Counted from the stretch's first letter, positions 11,109-23,600 are shown. The stretch is 64,000 bases of DNA from Xanthoparmelia taractica (GCA_033085395.1 JANQBS010000158.1:1-64000); one strand, 5' to 3'. The notes: a model not told the origin generated them from the letters alone. Numbers and translations are program-made.

Positions 11109-13270
11109 TCAGGCGACGGAGAGTCAGCGTCTCCATGGGGAGATGTAACAGAGACCAGATCTGGTTACGAAATCAACGCCGCTTGCGTACCTCTTGGCTA
11201 TTCGGTCTCAATCAATCTTTAGGTCTCGATCTACAACAATACCGTTTTCAAGAGACGCCTTAAAGCAAGTCATGTCTGGATGCTTTGGTGTTCCGGCCAG
11301 CACGGAACTCCGGCTACGTATTGTGCACGAAGACACCCACCTGTCGGATAGCGAGGAGAGCAGACTTCTACGATAACGATGGCTCGAAAGACTATTGGAA
11401 TTGGCTTGCTGCGGAATATTTTCGGCTTGCCTCTATCGACATTGCATCTTGCAAATACAACTTAAGCTGCGAAGTCCGACGGTAAAAGCGCAATGGTATC
11501 GTGAATGCGTACTCTCTAGCGATCTTCGACCCAACAATGCGTTTCATTCAACCAGAAATGCGCAGTCAAGGAGGATATAAGCTATTCCAACCTGTAGCCG
11601 AGACCGTGACTTGTGCGCAGAAGTGATTGACCGAGCCGTCCACCACTCCAGTGGTAATGCAGCCATCCAGCTTGTCCTCAATGAGAGGTAACCTCCTTTG
11701 AGGTCCTTGTTGCTGCATCCCTCTACCTCCCGCTGAATTCTCGAGTAACATAGCTTGCAAAGTGCTCGAGTATCTAGAAGGACAGCATGCGCTAATTTCG
11801 CTCTCATCTACTCTCCCTACAGCATCCTGGTTGCCGTATACTCTCCTAAGGTTTCTGGCATCCTGTCTCTATCTGCATCCGTTGGTGGCAGTTACCCAGG
11901 CAACCGTAGTAGGCCTGGGCATGGCTGGCTGGCCTTCTCTCACGATCAGTCATTATGCTCCTCATCTTCCTTTCCTTGTCCATTCTACATCTCCAGTAGA
12001 TTTATACTGCCACAGCAGATCGCTGTATCAATGCTGACAGCTTCCTCTTACGGCCGAGTGGACTTCTTTCCTTTGCTTACAGACTTGGGTCACTACATGA
12101 TACGTATTACTTACATTGAATCGCTGATCAGCCTCTTGGCCTAGCCGCGTACCGCTGCCATTCTCAGCTATTTCCCGTGGCTTCTACCTCAGCTGTGTTC
12201 CCTAAGAGAATTCGGTGACAGAACCATCTATAAGGGCATTGATTGCCAGCGGACGGTCAGCCGCCGCAATTCTCTTACCTTCGAATCCCTCCTTGATCCC
12301 TACAGACTGCGTCAGCTCTGCCAAGGTTGAGACCACCAGAACGAGGCATATGAGGCCTCGATAATAACAAAGGCTTTCGCTCTTCTTACGTGTGTCAAGA
12401 TAATTGGTATCTGTGCGTGGACGAAACTTGAGCAAAGAATTTATTGTGTTAAGCTCGAACATTATCCATATGGATCGTTACGGCAAGCATAGATAGATCT
12501 TCCTTGAGAGTACTTACAAATTTGGGAGCACCGGATGAGATCTCCAATGCAGACGATGGCTTTTGAGCGACTGATTTTCATGGCAGGCAGTCACTGTGGA
12601 CTTGTGAAAGATGGCGTGACGCGGAAGTCGGTGCTTTTCGTCATCTATCAGACTGGGAGGTATGACCGCAGAGTGGTTTTCATGTTGCGCTGGTTCTGGA
12701 GGGGACGACGCTGGAGGAAGCCAGGGAGAAGTTGAAAGGCGTGCTGGTGGAGGACGCAGAGAGTTTATTGTTGTTAAGCCTTGATGACCTTCTTTTGGTG
12801 TGTGATTCTCGAGCGTCTTGCGCATTGGAAGGTCCCTCTTCTGAGTGTTTTTCTCCTTGCTGACTCAAGAGCTGGCACTCACACTATGCGCGCAGGAGGT
12901 AGAGATACACTGCTTCAACCTCTGACATGTGCAATACCTGTATTGTCACTTCGATCCTCTCGCCAACACTTGGAAGACGCCAGTCAACAGACTTAACAGA
13001 CCTGGCAATTCGATCGCCAATTTGCACCATCGCTCTGCGCATGTCGCGTACTATCACGCGTCCTAGCACTAACCTACTCTAATACTTCTCTACTCCAATA
13101 GGAGGGGTAGATATGTAAGCGCGTAAGGATATGAGCCTTTTTGCCGCTATGGCTGTGGGAGCGAGGGGTTTGCACTGTCCTGTTAATCATACTAAACTTC
13201 CTTGAGGTGGTTTCGAACGCCGGTACGTCAGATTTGGAAGATATATTGGCTTTTTCAGATTGCACCAATG
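11109..13270. other. Intergenic with possible gene relics
   Basis: No frame here has a recognisable domain. Two minus-strand segments (about 11566-11760 and 12202-12400) end in weakly similar phrases containing DGSV, so a decayed or multi-exon gene is possible, but I could not join them. I leave the stretch unassigned. Confidence 0.35.
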
Positions 13271-14184
13271 TTGCCAATGGGGCTTATTGCTCCTGGGGTT
13301 GTGCTGTTAACGCTATCTGCGTTGGGTGCCAGCATGGATAGTGATTCAATCAGCAGCTCTAGGTATCGCACATCCCAGCAGCAACCAGGATACCAATTCC
13401 AGCTGATGTTCTAACGCTACAAGCATCATGGAACATGCTAACGCTCATCATTAGCAGCACCTACTCCCCCATCCAAGTCACTGTCCTCTCATCCAACGGT
13501 ACTGACCTCACCTCCTCAATCCCGATCCTGCACTCCCATTTCCCTCTTTCCACGCTCCAACAACGATCCTCCACCGTCACCCTCGTTAACGAATGTCCCA
13601 TAACTGCCAATCACGCATCTCAGTCCTGGTGCCAGCGCACCGTCTCACCCCGGGCGTTCGCAACGTACTGCCAGGGACCCCCAGAAGCCGGCCAGACGGA
13701 CGCTGACCAAGAACCACGCACGGATTTCAGGCAAGGCAAATGCGCCCCTGACGAAATATGCGTTGGAAGTACCCTTGAGGACAAAGAGATCCCAATCCAG
13801 GCCTCCTGCGTTTCCATGAAGCATTACGTGCCCATAGGCCCGGATCCGGAAGATGGGAACGCTGCTGGCTCGTCGAGTGCCGTCACTGCAGGATTTAACC
13901 CAGCTGTGCATAATAAAAAAGGCAGCCGCGTAGCAGTCGAAGCGGTACTTACGAGCGCCGACACATTTAACAGTTTGTTCGCGACCAGCCTGGTGATGCA
14001 AGCGCAGTCGTACAACGGGCTCTGGCGCACGGTGGCTGATGGCTCCAGTTACTGCACGGACTGTTCGAGCGTGAGGTTGGTGCCGTTTCCGGAGACGGCG
14101 CAGAGGGTCAAGGTGGATGTGGTGATGCCGGAGTCGTCGCCTACGGGATTGCTTTGGTTGGCTTCCTATCCCCACCCGGGCTAG
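13271..14184 (+). CDS. Putative secreted cysteine-containing protein, 2 exons
   Basis: A 243-residue open frame runs to the stop at 14184, with its exon beginning at about 13456 after a good 3' splice site (TGCTAACGCTCATCATTAG). It has paired cysteines (NECP, SWCQ, TYCQGP, KCAPDEICVG, SYCTDCSS) spread as in extracellular proteins. A preceding frame from ATG 13271 begins with a hydrophobic stretch (LPMGLIAPGVVLLTLSALGAS) that reads like a signal peptide and is in a different phase, as expected if an intron separates them. I could not fix the donor site. No family recognised. The C-terminal part contains VRLVPFPETAQRVKVDVVMPES. Confidence 0.5.
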
Positions 14185-14710
14185 AGTGCTGCAGTCACCA
14201 GGGTTTGTTGGGATAGTGGACGGAGGGTCAGCTATAGTTTATGTTGCAAAGAAAGTTGACATGAGTCCCAACGCACGAAGTCAAAGCAGATACAGACCAT
14301 GCGGTTCGCAGCCTCACGCCATGTCAACAGGAAAACTAGTATGGCACCAATGAAGGGTTCCATTCACAGCAAGATCATGAAATTCGTCCCGTAAGTATCT
14401 CTTATAGTTTAGATGAACACGTGTATAAATATCCATCCATCAATCAGTCAACCAAGCAAACCCTTGTGTATGAACCCACATACAAACAGATACTCCCGCG
14501 AAGCCAATCCAATGTAACAGCAAACTTTCCGTGCCGGCATCCAACTAAGCAATCATTGAGCCCATGCCTCTGTCCATATTGCTAGTATGATCATGTAAAA
14601 GCAGTCCCCAACCTCAGAGTCCAATGCTCACGACGCAAGGGCTTCGTACCCAGAACTGGCAAGACAGCGATTCGAGTACTGGCCGGGTTGGTATGTTGTC
14701 TGTATTAGAT
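14185..14710. other. Intergenic
   Basis: No coding signal on either strand. It lies between the convergent 3' ends of the secreted protein gene and the minus-strand membrane protein gene, so it should hold both terminators. Confidence 0.4.
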
Positions 14711-15872
14711 TCATTTCCTAACGGCGGTGATACAATGATCTAGAGAGTTTCTCGTTCCCTCAAGGCCAAGAACCCGCACCAGAGGTTCCCACCGAAGTAT
14801 GTGGTGAAGAATCTGAAGAAATACTTTGGCTATCATGATGCACCCGGTAGAGACGACAAGCATACAACAGTCCATGAGCTCACTTACTAGCCACATGATA
14901 AGCTTCCTTGCATATGGTATGCGCAATACCAGGATTGACAAGAGTAACGCAGTAAGTTGTCCGCAAAAAAGGTCCGTGTGGTCCTCTTTCCAGCGGACGA
15001 CGAGTTCATGATCGATATTGAAGCCGTAGGAGTTGGGTGGCGGCCACTTGAGAACCACAAGACTAAGGATGCAGAAGTAGATGACAGACGTTATAGCCGG
15101 TGGAGGCAGACCCAGCCACCACACTCCTTGGCTGCGTGTTGAGACCGTATCGAAGATATCACGGATAGAGTGAGGGCGCAACCGTTGAATAAGCGTCGCA
15201 ATGCTTCCGGCCAGGAGAACGTGGCGGTTGACTTCAATCATAACCTCAACAATGGAACGCGGATCGCTCCCTTGGATGAAGGTTGCATTAAGGCTCATAG
15301 CCATGTGAGCCCATTGCACATCATCGCTCGAACATACTGTCATTCCGGCACCTTCCAAGACATGTTCGGTTGCCATTACCCTTGCAAGGATGAGGCCCAA
15401 GGACGCCAGGCGTGGAGTCAAGTCCGCAGCTAAGAGCATGGTCCAAAGGAGGGGTTCGAGGACGAAACGGTCTTCAATAAGACACAGCTCCTGCCAGAAA
15501 TACAAGAGGTCATTGTCTCCTGGAGGTACTGGGGAGGGAAATGATTGCTCCGCGCGCCGCTTCGTTACCAGTGAATCGAACCCTCCTGCGAGGAGCTTTT
15601 TGCACGTAACGGTGTCTCCAATTTTGTCCTGCAATAGTCAACATCAGACGTACTTCAGGCCGGCTCGATTACTGTTAGCATACCGGGAGATTGACGCAGT
15701 CTCCCCATAATGTTGCTCGGAGGTTCGAGTCCCCCTGCCGCGCGGCGATCTTGCCGAAGATGTAAGCAATTGCAAGAGAGGCTGCAGCTGATAGCAGAAT
15801 GATAGCATTATTGCCTGCTTTCACTAAGATAGTGCCGCGAACGTTGATCGTCTGAGGCGAGAGGATCGGCAT
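14711..15872 (-). CDS. Hypothetical membrane protein, 2 exons
   Basis: Exon 1 is 15872..15684 and exon 2 is 15628..14711; the 55-nt intron has GTATGC and TATTGCAG ends and joins LWGDCVNLP to DKIGDTVTCKK in phase, giving 368 residues. There is a predicted membrane segment close to the N terminus (AIILLSAAASLAIAYIFGK), and further hydrophobic stretches at SVIYFCILSLVVL and LTALLLSILVL. This LWGD..N topology is seen in uncharacterised fungal membrane proteins. I do not recognise a domain. The reading frame is intact. Confidence 0.7.
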
Positions 15873-16995
15873 ATTACTAGATAGGTGGCTTGCTTGGCTC
15901 CTTACTTGCTGCTGACCTTCCTATTCAGTTTTTTGAGTACCGAATGCTACATTACTCGAAGCTGGTGCTTAGTACAAAGGCTGGCGGAGTCTGACGGGCA
16001 GTGGAAATCTGTTGTTGTTTAAGGGTTGCCATGGTTTAATGTGACAAGAAAATGAAAGCTTGCTCACGAAAGTCTTGAGCTGGTATAGAGGTGCGCGGCG
16101 TTTCGAAAGACGTGACGGGCAGCCAGGGGCTGCTGACTACTTTCAATCGGGTTCCGTTCTATTGGCCTGGCGGGTTTGACTCGGCTCGAGGATCGGTCGT
16201 CCCAGCCACTCATGGACAGCAGCACAGCCTACGGCCTCCTGACATTATTTCGCGCAAATCAGCTATTTGAGTGGGTTGCATAGTTAAGGAATATCTTATC
16301 GACTTCTCATCTTCTCCCTTCTTGGTATTCGTAGGGTGTGAAGGAGCGCAAATTGGTTCCAGATATCAAAGACAGGTGTGGTATAATCGAGGCTCATAGT
16401 TGGACAACTTACAGACATCTACACTAACAAATCCTGGACGACAGGACCCCAGCATCAGGATCTTGGGTACCGTTTAATCCAAAGGAGTATCCAATATGAG
16501 GACCGCGGTCTTTTCAGAGAGTATAGAAGTCTTTAAAGGTCGATTAAGCCATCCACATCAAGTAGTTCTCTTGGCTCTTAGCCATAGTGTCGCTTTCTGA
16601 CTGTAGCTAGCCAGGAATTTCGGTGCAGACCTCCGTACTTATTCCACCAATGAAAAATCGTTGACACCAGATCCGAGGCAAGACATAAGCCAAGGTCTCG
16701 ATGACTTAAGAAGATTAAGTTGAACGAGCAAAGTCGTGCCTACGACGAGAACCAAAACCTATAGATTCTCGGCAGTGAAGACAGCGGGCAGGCTGTCAGG
16801 ACATGTGCATTCTGGAGTAGTGCTTTGATTGTATCTTAAGTCGGGTTAAGGTAACATGAAAAGAAAGGCTTGTCCTTCTGATTGATATTGCTTCCACATT
16901 GGACCTTGGAGAGCGACTAAACTTCTTGTCGGTGCTAACTCGCCGGTATGAAAAAGAACTTGTAGTAGGACGGCTGAAACCGTGACCGATCCCTA
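15873..16995. other. Intergenic
   Basis: No supported gene. It contains the upstream region of the membrane protein gene and the 3' flank of the amidohydrolase pseudogene. Confidence 0.4.
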
Positions 16996-18414
16996 TTACA
17001 AATTCTCGAAGAAAGTCATAGCAGCCAACGCGAACGCATCCACGCCCGTCCTGATCGGCGGCTGGATCACAGGTGCAAAGAAGGCGGAATGGTTGTGCGG
17101 GAGCTCGTCAATTTTCTACAACCGCTCGGCTTACTCCCGTTTCTCGCCGTCCACGTATCCGTACATGTAGTGCACCAAAGGAGCGCCACGGGATGTCGCC
17201 AGTATGGATACGTCCTCGCTCGCGCCGAAAGGATCAGTATCGATTACGTTATCCCCAAAGTAGCTTTTGAAGGCCCGCTTAAGAATCTCTGCGTGCTCGC
17301 TATCGTTGATGGTTGCAGGTGCCTGCATGATGGTGGTGAAAGTAGGCTCGTGTATGTGGAGCGATCCGGACGCCTCGCACTCCGCATAGACTACCCTCTT
17401 CACAGCAGCGAGAAGGCGCTCGTGCAATTCTAGCCGGTATGAACGAATCGACAGCTTCAAGTCCACGAAGTCGGGTACGATGTTCGCGGTGCTTCCGCCA
17501 TGGATGCTGGCACAAGCAATGACGGCAAACCCCTCGGGCCGGACTTCCTTCGTGACAATGTCCTGTAGGCGCACGACAATCTGGCTGGCAGTGAGAATGG
17601 AGTCGATGCACAAATCCAGGCGCGATATGTGGCCGCTCTTTCCGAAAATGCGAATCGAGAGAGAGTCGGCGGCCGTTAATATTAGCCCCCCACTGATCGC
17701 AACGACTCCAGCCTTCATCGCGTGTAAATGCTGAGATAGCACGATTTTGGAGCGGGTATGCCGTATTCCCCCTTGTCGTAGAGGCCATCGGCAACCATGA
17801 CTTTGGCGCCGCCTGCGCTTTCTTCGTCGCATTGGAAGAGGCAGATCAGCGTGCCGCTCCACACTGATCTGGCGACGTGGAGTAGTTCGGCAACTGCCAT
17901 CAGAGTCGCTGTGTTAAAATCGTGCCCACATGCGTGCATCACTGGTGTGGGTTTCTCTTGAGAGTCTGTTGCTGTCTTTGTGCTCGCATATGGGAGTCTT
18001 GTATTTTCAAGGTGAGGAAGGGCATCTGCTCAAGTTCCCAGAGTCAGATTTGCTATGCTCGTAGAAAGATGATAACTCTTGATAGGTTCAGATATCAGGC
18101 CAGAAACTCCCGTGACGTGTTCTGGAGCTCATGTTTCAAGTCTCAGTACGCAATAGTTCAAGAAAGTAACCACCCAAATCTGCACGGAGGAGGACAGTGG
18201 GACCTTCGCCGTTTCTAAGTATACCAACGACTCCATGACCACAAATACCTTGGTGAACGATATAGTCGCCAAGGTTTTCGAGATGAGAAGCTACGATAGA
18301 GGCAGTCTGGACCTCTTGCTTTGACAGCCCCGGATTTTGATGAATCTCGCGGTCAACCTTTTCATAAGGCGCGAGATTCGGGCGATAAGTTTCGAGGGCG
18401 GTCTTTCCATCCAT
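16996..18414 (-). pseudogene. M20D-type amidohydrolase/carboxypeptidase pseudogene
   Basis: The gene starts at 18414 (MDGKTALETYRPNLAPYEK). Exon A ends at 18174 after LLRADL, and a 148-nt intron leads to DALPHLENTRLPYAS at 18025. The family motifs follow: VMHACGHDFNTATLMAV (metal ligands), LFQCDEESAGGAK (the family has PDEE), GQH-type SQHLHAMK, HGGSTANIVP, and a C-terminal NHSAFFAPVIQP. Enzymes of this family remove amino-acid or acyl groups using a metal pair. The copy is dead: one base is missing near 17752, which shifts frame between IPAPK and IVLSQHL, and in-frame TAA and TAG codons interrupt the stretch between VDGEKRE and KIDELPHNHS (about 17131 and 17116). Both stops could come from C-to-T changes in CAA/CAG, as RIP makes. 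Confidence 0.85.
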
Positions 18415-20362
18415 TGTGTTTGGAAAGAAGATCTTAGAGAGAAATGTGAGATAGGAGGCTATGATGAAACCTAGCTCATATTGTTGAGCACCTACGAAGA
18501 TCACAAGCACGGATCAAATGCGTATGGAAGTGAGAACATTAATACCTGCAAAGTTGAGTGAAATACAGCAGTAAGGGAAGATGGTGGGGAAATGGGGATA
18601 CCCTTCAACGAAGAAGGTGCCTGCAGGTGGTGAGGTTGACTCCTCACAGCACGCTAGGCCTGATCTTTAATTTCCGCGAACACTCCTCACTTCACTTCGC
18701 GGCGAAACATTTCGTATCAAAACCATTTTCATTCGTACTAATACACGGAGGGTTACAAAGCTAGTACTAAATTCGTCATATTATCCGTAAATCCCGGAGT
18801 TAAGATTTTGATATGGAAGAGCAATACCTATGTCTTGGCTAAGGATAGGCCGGTGTTGTAGATAAGATTCTCCGCAAATAGGAGGAGTGGCAAGCGGTAT
18901 CGCGGTTCCGGTTTTGAGTAATGTGTCTTCTTAAGCCGATTGATACCGAGTATACGGAGAGCGTAGGAGCTGACCCAGATGAATGGCTGTAAGATTTGTG
19001 TGAGAAAGGTGGGCAATGAGCGTGCGCTGAGGATAGACCAACTATAAGTGGATATTTGAGAGGTATCCCCTACCATCTTAGCGCGTATACATCACCTTGA
19101 TAATACCTAACTCGACAAGGTTTCTCTGCACTTTCTCACCCTATTCCTCGACCATCCGATTGATGTAGCTTCGGACAGGTTTGGCCGGATGGGGCATGTT
19201 GCTTGCACAGGCCTCGGATAACCAATGAACGTACCATGCACAAAGCTGAAACATCCACAGGGGTGGACGTGAATAGCTTCAGATGCAAGCGAGGCTGAGC
19301 CACGCTTGCAAGAACCCTGTGCATCCTCTTCGTTGCCTAGAAGCCTTGAAAAGCTCCCGACAAGGCAGACAGCTCAGCTCTAAAGGTCTCGGCCGGGCGA
19401 AGGGTGATCTGGCTTGCAGGAATGAACGCAGTCGCCACCCAGATAGGTGTCATGGTGGGTCCCAGACGACGATGCCACATGTCTCAAAAGAAAGGCTGGG
19501 CTCGGGCTTGCTTCGCAGTGGAGAGACACGCATTAGAGGACGCGAGTGGGCGCATGGAACGAACCACCACACCCGACCGTCAACCAGATTCTGCCCGCCT
19601 ACCCAAGCTGCCCGTGACATTGTAAGCTAAGAGCCGACTTCCAACCAACGCTATAACTTGGATGCGCAAGAATATAAGAAAGAGAATAGGCTTGATGATA
19701 AAGAACTAGATTGCTGAGCTGGGGGTTTTGGACGCAAGTTGGTAAGATTTATAAGATGCCAAACAAGGGGAAAAAAAGGTACAGTACGCTCGGAAAGCAA
19801 CTATGTAAAAAGAGTGTTACGGATTAATGTATACTATAGGGCTAGGGCTAGCCTATACTAGGCTTGGCAGCCCACATAAAGGTACGGTACGGTACCGTAT
19901 CTAGCAAGGTACTCTGGTCACGAACTCGGATCCTCCCGTAGTTTGTCTACTATGACGCCAGAAATGCGCTTGTCAAGCCATCCAGACGACCAATCTCCAT
20001 CCACCCCTTCCTGGACGTAGAGCAGATTGTGACCTTTGTTGACCAAAGGCGTTCGCGACACCTGGCTGCAAGTCCGCACACATCTGCGCGTTGTACACAG
20101 GGGCGCCAAGCTATCATACACTCCAGCTGCAGTGTCACGGCGTTGGAAATGGATGGAAGCCTAAATTAATTTGGTGGTACATTCACACCGGACTGTATCT
20201 GGGACGCCTGTATCTACCGCAGTACCTCCCTTCCATCGCCACATATGCTTGAAGGCTGAGAACGAGCACCCGGCGCCTTATTAATTCCAACCTCACAGAT
20301 ATACGGTCCGATGCAATCTATCTTCCTTGAATCATATATGAGATCTTTTTCGGAAGCCTTTT
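18415..20362. other. Intergenic
   Basis: No recognisable gene. A TTAGGG-like patch (tatagggctagggctagcc) at about 19835-19860 is followed by a short run of GTACGGTACGGTACCGTA. The CFEM gene ends at the right edge. Confidence 0.4.
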
Positions 20363-21076
20363 TCACGCCATGACATCAACGACAAGGGCAAATGCCACAA
20401 GCATGACCCTCACGTCTTGCCAGCGCAACTCTCTTATGGATATACCCCGGGAGATGGGCGTTGGGGAGCTCGAAGGTCGAGTCGAAGTGGGGGCGACTGG
20501 GGTCAAGCTTGTCAGAATGGATGTGGTTGTGGTGCTCGAGGGAGCTGTTCCCATGCTCTTGCTAGTGCTGTCGCTAATGGACACGCCTATGCTAGATAGT
20601 GGGCTACTCGTCATGGTCGCTGAGGAGGTGCGCGTTGAGCTACCGTTATTTCCATGGCCCGCGGCGCTTGATGGAACAGGATTGGAGGCTCCAAAGGAAG
20701 AGCATGCCTCTTCAGCAACCTGCCTAGCTGCTACATGGATGTCAGCCTTATTGAGGGGCAATAGCTTTGGATAATTGTGAGTCTTTGCCTTGCGCCTCTG
20801 ACTGTGTGCATTGCTGTTGAAAGACACCGTTCAACGAAGCCAGGAAAGTGGTGTTAGAACAATAACAGGCGATGTCATATCCGCAGTCAAGGCCCTGGTT
20901 CTGGGCACGATCGAGTCCTGCGTTTTTCTGCCAGCGTTCGTCAGCAGATTTTGGCAAGGCAGACAGTAGACTTTAGGCATTCCTACGGCACAGGTGGGTA
21001 GGCTACCGAAATTAAACGTGGAAATCGTGGGGGCCAACAACATTGTGAAGACCAAGAGGAGCCTTAGCCCGAGCAT
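20363..21076 (-). CDS. CFEM-domain secreted/GPI-type protein, 3 exons
   Basis: Exons 21076..20987, 20927..20789 and 20730..20363 join in phase to a 198-residue protein. Residues 1-19 form a signal peptide (MLGLRLLLVFTMLLAPTIS). The CFEM domain follows: LPTCAKNAG, then NQGLDCGYDIACYCSNTTF, QQQCTQSEAQ and EEACSSFGA, with the spaced cysteines and the Asp of the haem-binding signature. A Ser/Thr-rich stretch and a hydrophobic C terminus (VMLVAFALVV) suggest a wall or GPI anchor. CFEM proteins bind haem or act at the cell surface; some are effectors. Intron 1 (59 nt) is GT-AG with branch CTGAC. Intron 2 (58 nt) appears to start with GC (AAG|GCAAAG) and ends CATGTAG; its use restores the conserved tail. 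Confidence 0.85.
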
Positions 21077-21480
21077 TTTGCAATATTCGAGATGGGTAGT
21101 TTCGCGACTGAAGGGATAGGTTGACGGATCTATCAGGGTGGTTTCTGGATGCTTTGGGTGCAAAGACCTTGGACCAAGCGAAGATGAGTCGGTTGGTGAT
21201 GCTCAGCCTGACTCATACTTGGACTAAGCTTTGATTAGGCTAAACTGCTTCGCCGTCCTTTAATGCTCTCATAGATGACGCGGCTTTGTTTCCATCGATG
21301 TGGCTCAGCACGACGCGGCAATTTCTTGCCTCTGCGCGTCATTTCTGTATACGGTTGCATACGAGCTCATTCAGACAGTTTTAGCGCCTCCAACTTCATC
21401 TCTTGATGCACTACTCATCTTCTGTAGCTTGACGTTGGCTAGTTCAGCACTTCCTCCACGTGATTTCCTTGCAGATCGCC

Positions 21481-23094
21481 ATGAAGTCCATCTTTAAGCA
21501 TTGGTCCGACACTTGGATCCCCGAGGTCGTTACCTATATTCTTGTATTGGCAAGCTGTGCAGTACTCGTGGCTTTACTTGCGAAATACGACGGCCAAGCG
21601 CCTCCTGCTTGGTATGCCTCAATCCCCACCCTCGCCACGCTTCCCACTCGTCTCGTTGAGGACCTGCTCTTCAATATCCTGCGGACTGTCATCAACCAGC
21701 TTTCGATACTGAGATTCTTAGTCCCACGACCGCTGAGAGAACTGGAAGTATACAATAAAGCCGCAAGATCAATTGAAGGAGCTCCTGGCTTGATTCTCAT
21801 AGCTCGGTTCAGTCTCGTGTCGCTCGCTGCAGTTGCAGTTATCATTCGTCCTTGGATAACAACCGCAGCTCAGCTGGCAATTTTCCAAAGCCCTGAGTTG
21901 GTCCCGGCTGGCACTCGCCCTTTGCCGATCTGCCGAAGGTTATCGACGCCACCAACATATTCTGGTTCATCATATCAGAGTGTTAGCGATGAAACGATCA
22001 CAGCCATGTGGAATGGTGTGATGGCGAAGGATTCTGCTTCGCTGAGCATTAATGTGGAATGCGCAGGAGCACAAAAGTGTGTTTGGAACAACTACTCAAC
22101 GATAGCGCTGGACTATCAGTGTGAGGACGTCACGTCCAGCATCACCCACACATGTGCAGCTGGATCGACAACGAATTGCACTTTCACACTACCTTCGACT
22201 CAGCTCACACTGCAGAATTCGAAGCAATTGTACTTATCTCAAGCATATCTGCCTGCGCCATTCTCCAACCATACGGCAGGGGCCTTGGTATCATGGCAGA
22301 TGATGGGGCTTCCAAGGTCACAAGATAATGTGACCGCGCTGGCAGCGCAATGTGTGATTTATCCCGTCGTCAAGACTTATACCGCCCAATTTTTTGACGG
22401 CAAGTTTACCGAGACGTTGTTGTCAACATGGTACAATGAAACAGGGCCTCGATCAGCTCTTCCGGTGACACCGGAATGGCTCATGACTCCAGGTGGATCC
22501 GTGAACGGTACTTTCAGTATCAGCCAGAACAAATATGCTATCCCCTTCCAAAGCAAAAACCTAGATTTCTTCACAGGCAGCGGTGACGTCTCCTACGACG
22601 GAGTCAACTATAATCTTCAAGACCAGCATCAACGTCTCCATTCGAGCCTCCTCGATAGCACCATCAATCAGACGGTTGGAAACTTAGTCTTGGCCCTGTC
22701 TACAGCCAATCGAGTGAGCATCCCTTCTGACAGCTTGTACGACAGTCCGATTGCGCCAGAGACACAAGCGCTTGGCCAAGCTTTCCGTTACGAGCAGCGT
22801 ATCCGAATCAGATGGGTATGGCTGAGTCCTTTGGCGGTAGCTGCCATCTTAACGACCTTTGTCCTGCTAGCCACCATTTACCAAACCCGGAAAGCGATGT
22901 CCGGTTTCGTTTTCAAGGGCAACATTCTCGCCATCTTCAATATGGCGCCGGCGGACAAATCAAATAGGGAGATGAACAGAGCAACAGGCTCAGTGGATCA
23001 CGAAAGTGCGAGGACTCGGGAATTCGTGGTTAGGGGTAAACAGAGAAGGAGGTTCCGCATTTGCAGGAGCCAGCTTACGGGGAAGGGGCCATAG
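21481..23094 (+). CDS. DUF3176-family multispan membrane protein
   Basis: A 537-residue protein in one exon, from ATG 21481 (MKSIFKHWSDTWIPE). The N-terminal part follows the DUF3176 pattern known from many fungal proteins: a WxxE region, a membrane segment (YILVLASCAVLVALL), then LPTRLVEDLLFNILRTVINQLS in place of the common ISQLKW region, followed by PLRELEVYNKAARSIEG and a second membrane segment. A long probably extracytoplasmic part rich in N-x-S/T sites and cysteines follows, then a last membrane helix (VAAILTTFVLLATIY) and a basic tail. Function of the family is unknown. A splice acceptor-like CTTGCAG just before the start codon leaves open an extra 5' exon. Confidence 0.78.
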   Translation: MKSIFKHWSDTWIPEVVTYILVLASCAVLVALLAKYDGQAPPAWYASIPTLATLPTRLVEDLLFNILRTVINQLSILRFLVPRPLRELEVYNKAARSIEGAPGLILIARFSLVSLAAVAVIIRPWITTAAQLAIFQSPELVPAGTRPLPICRRLSTPPTYSGSSYQSVSDETITAMWNGVMAKDSASLSINVECAGAQKCVWNNYSTIALDYQCEDVTSSITHTCAAGSTTNCTFTLPSTQLTLQNSKQLYLSQAYLPAPFSNHTAGALVSWQMMGLPRSQDNVTALAAQCVIYPVVKTYTAQFFDGKFTETLLSTWYNETGPRSALPVTPEWLMTPGGSVNGTFSISQNKYAIPFQSKNLDFFTGSGDVSYDGVNYNLQDQHQRLHSSLLDSTINQTVGNLVLALSTANRVSIPSDSLYDSPIAPETQALGQAFRYEQRIRIRWVWLSPLAVAAILTTFVLLATIYQTRKAMSGFVFKGNILAIFNMAPADKSNREMNRATGSVDHESARTREFVVRGKQRRRFRICRSQLTGKGP

Positions 23095-23600
23095 ATTATA
23101 TACATAAAGCGTTTAATATGATAAAAGAGTCTTGAATTGTATTTAATATTAATAGAATTATTTAAATACTATTTGGAAGTAAATAATATATCTATAATAG
23201 CGAACGAAGTTGCTTGAAGAAGTTCTCACCCTCGCACGGTACACCCCCACAAGTCCGTGGGGCCTTTCAGTTAGACTGGCTGAGTCAGCCCGTTAGACCT
23301 CCCGCAGAGCCCTCATCAAAAACTTCTTAGTAAAAAACTTACACTCTTAAAACCTTCGTTGATTCCAATAAAAGATTTGACAATATCAGATCAAATTATG
23401 AAGTCTAGCTTGCGCTTTCTAGTGACGTAGGAGTTACCGTATTTGGTCTTACAATTATAGAGATATATTGAATAGTATTATGACATTCATCGGAGCTCTC
23501 GGAACCCGCCCCGGGTGCTCATCCGCCCCCGAGCCTCAGCCCTAGTGTGTCAAATTTGGTTAGATCAGATCTGACTTAGGGCTGAGACTCTTTTAGTAAC
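23095..23600. repeat. AT-rich tract and hairpin, probable decayed element
   Basis: About 23,095-23,215 is AT-rich with TA-dense sequence, followed by a GC-rich block (23,220-23,330) and more AT-rich DNA. An inverted repeat CTCAGCCCTA...TTAGGGCTGAG spans about 23,533-23,589. The motif CGCCCCCGAGC recurs from the 1-kb repeat. No frame of note. The cyclin H promoter must lie in its right part. Confidence 0.4.

Noticed and set aside
13620..14175. Minus-strand frame of 176 codons opposite the secreted protein.
   Set aside because: The plus strand has the splice acceptor, hydrophobic leader and cysteine pattern; the minus frame has none.
15705..15745. A GGTTCGAGTCCCC stretch resembling a tRNA T-arm.
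   Set aside because: The stem does not pair properly, no D-arm or acceptor partners lie upstream, and it is inside exon 1 of the membrane protein gene.
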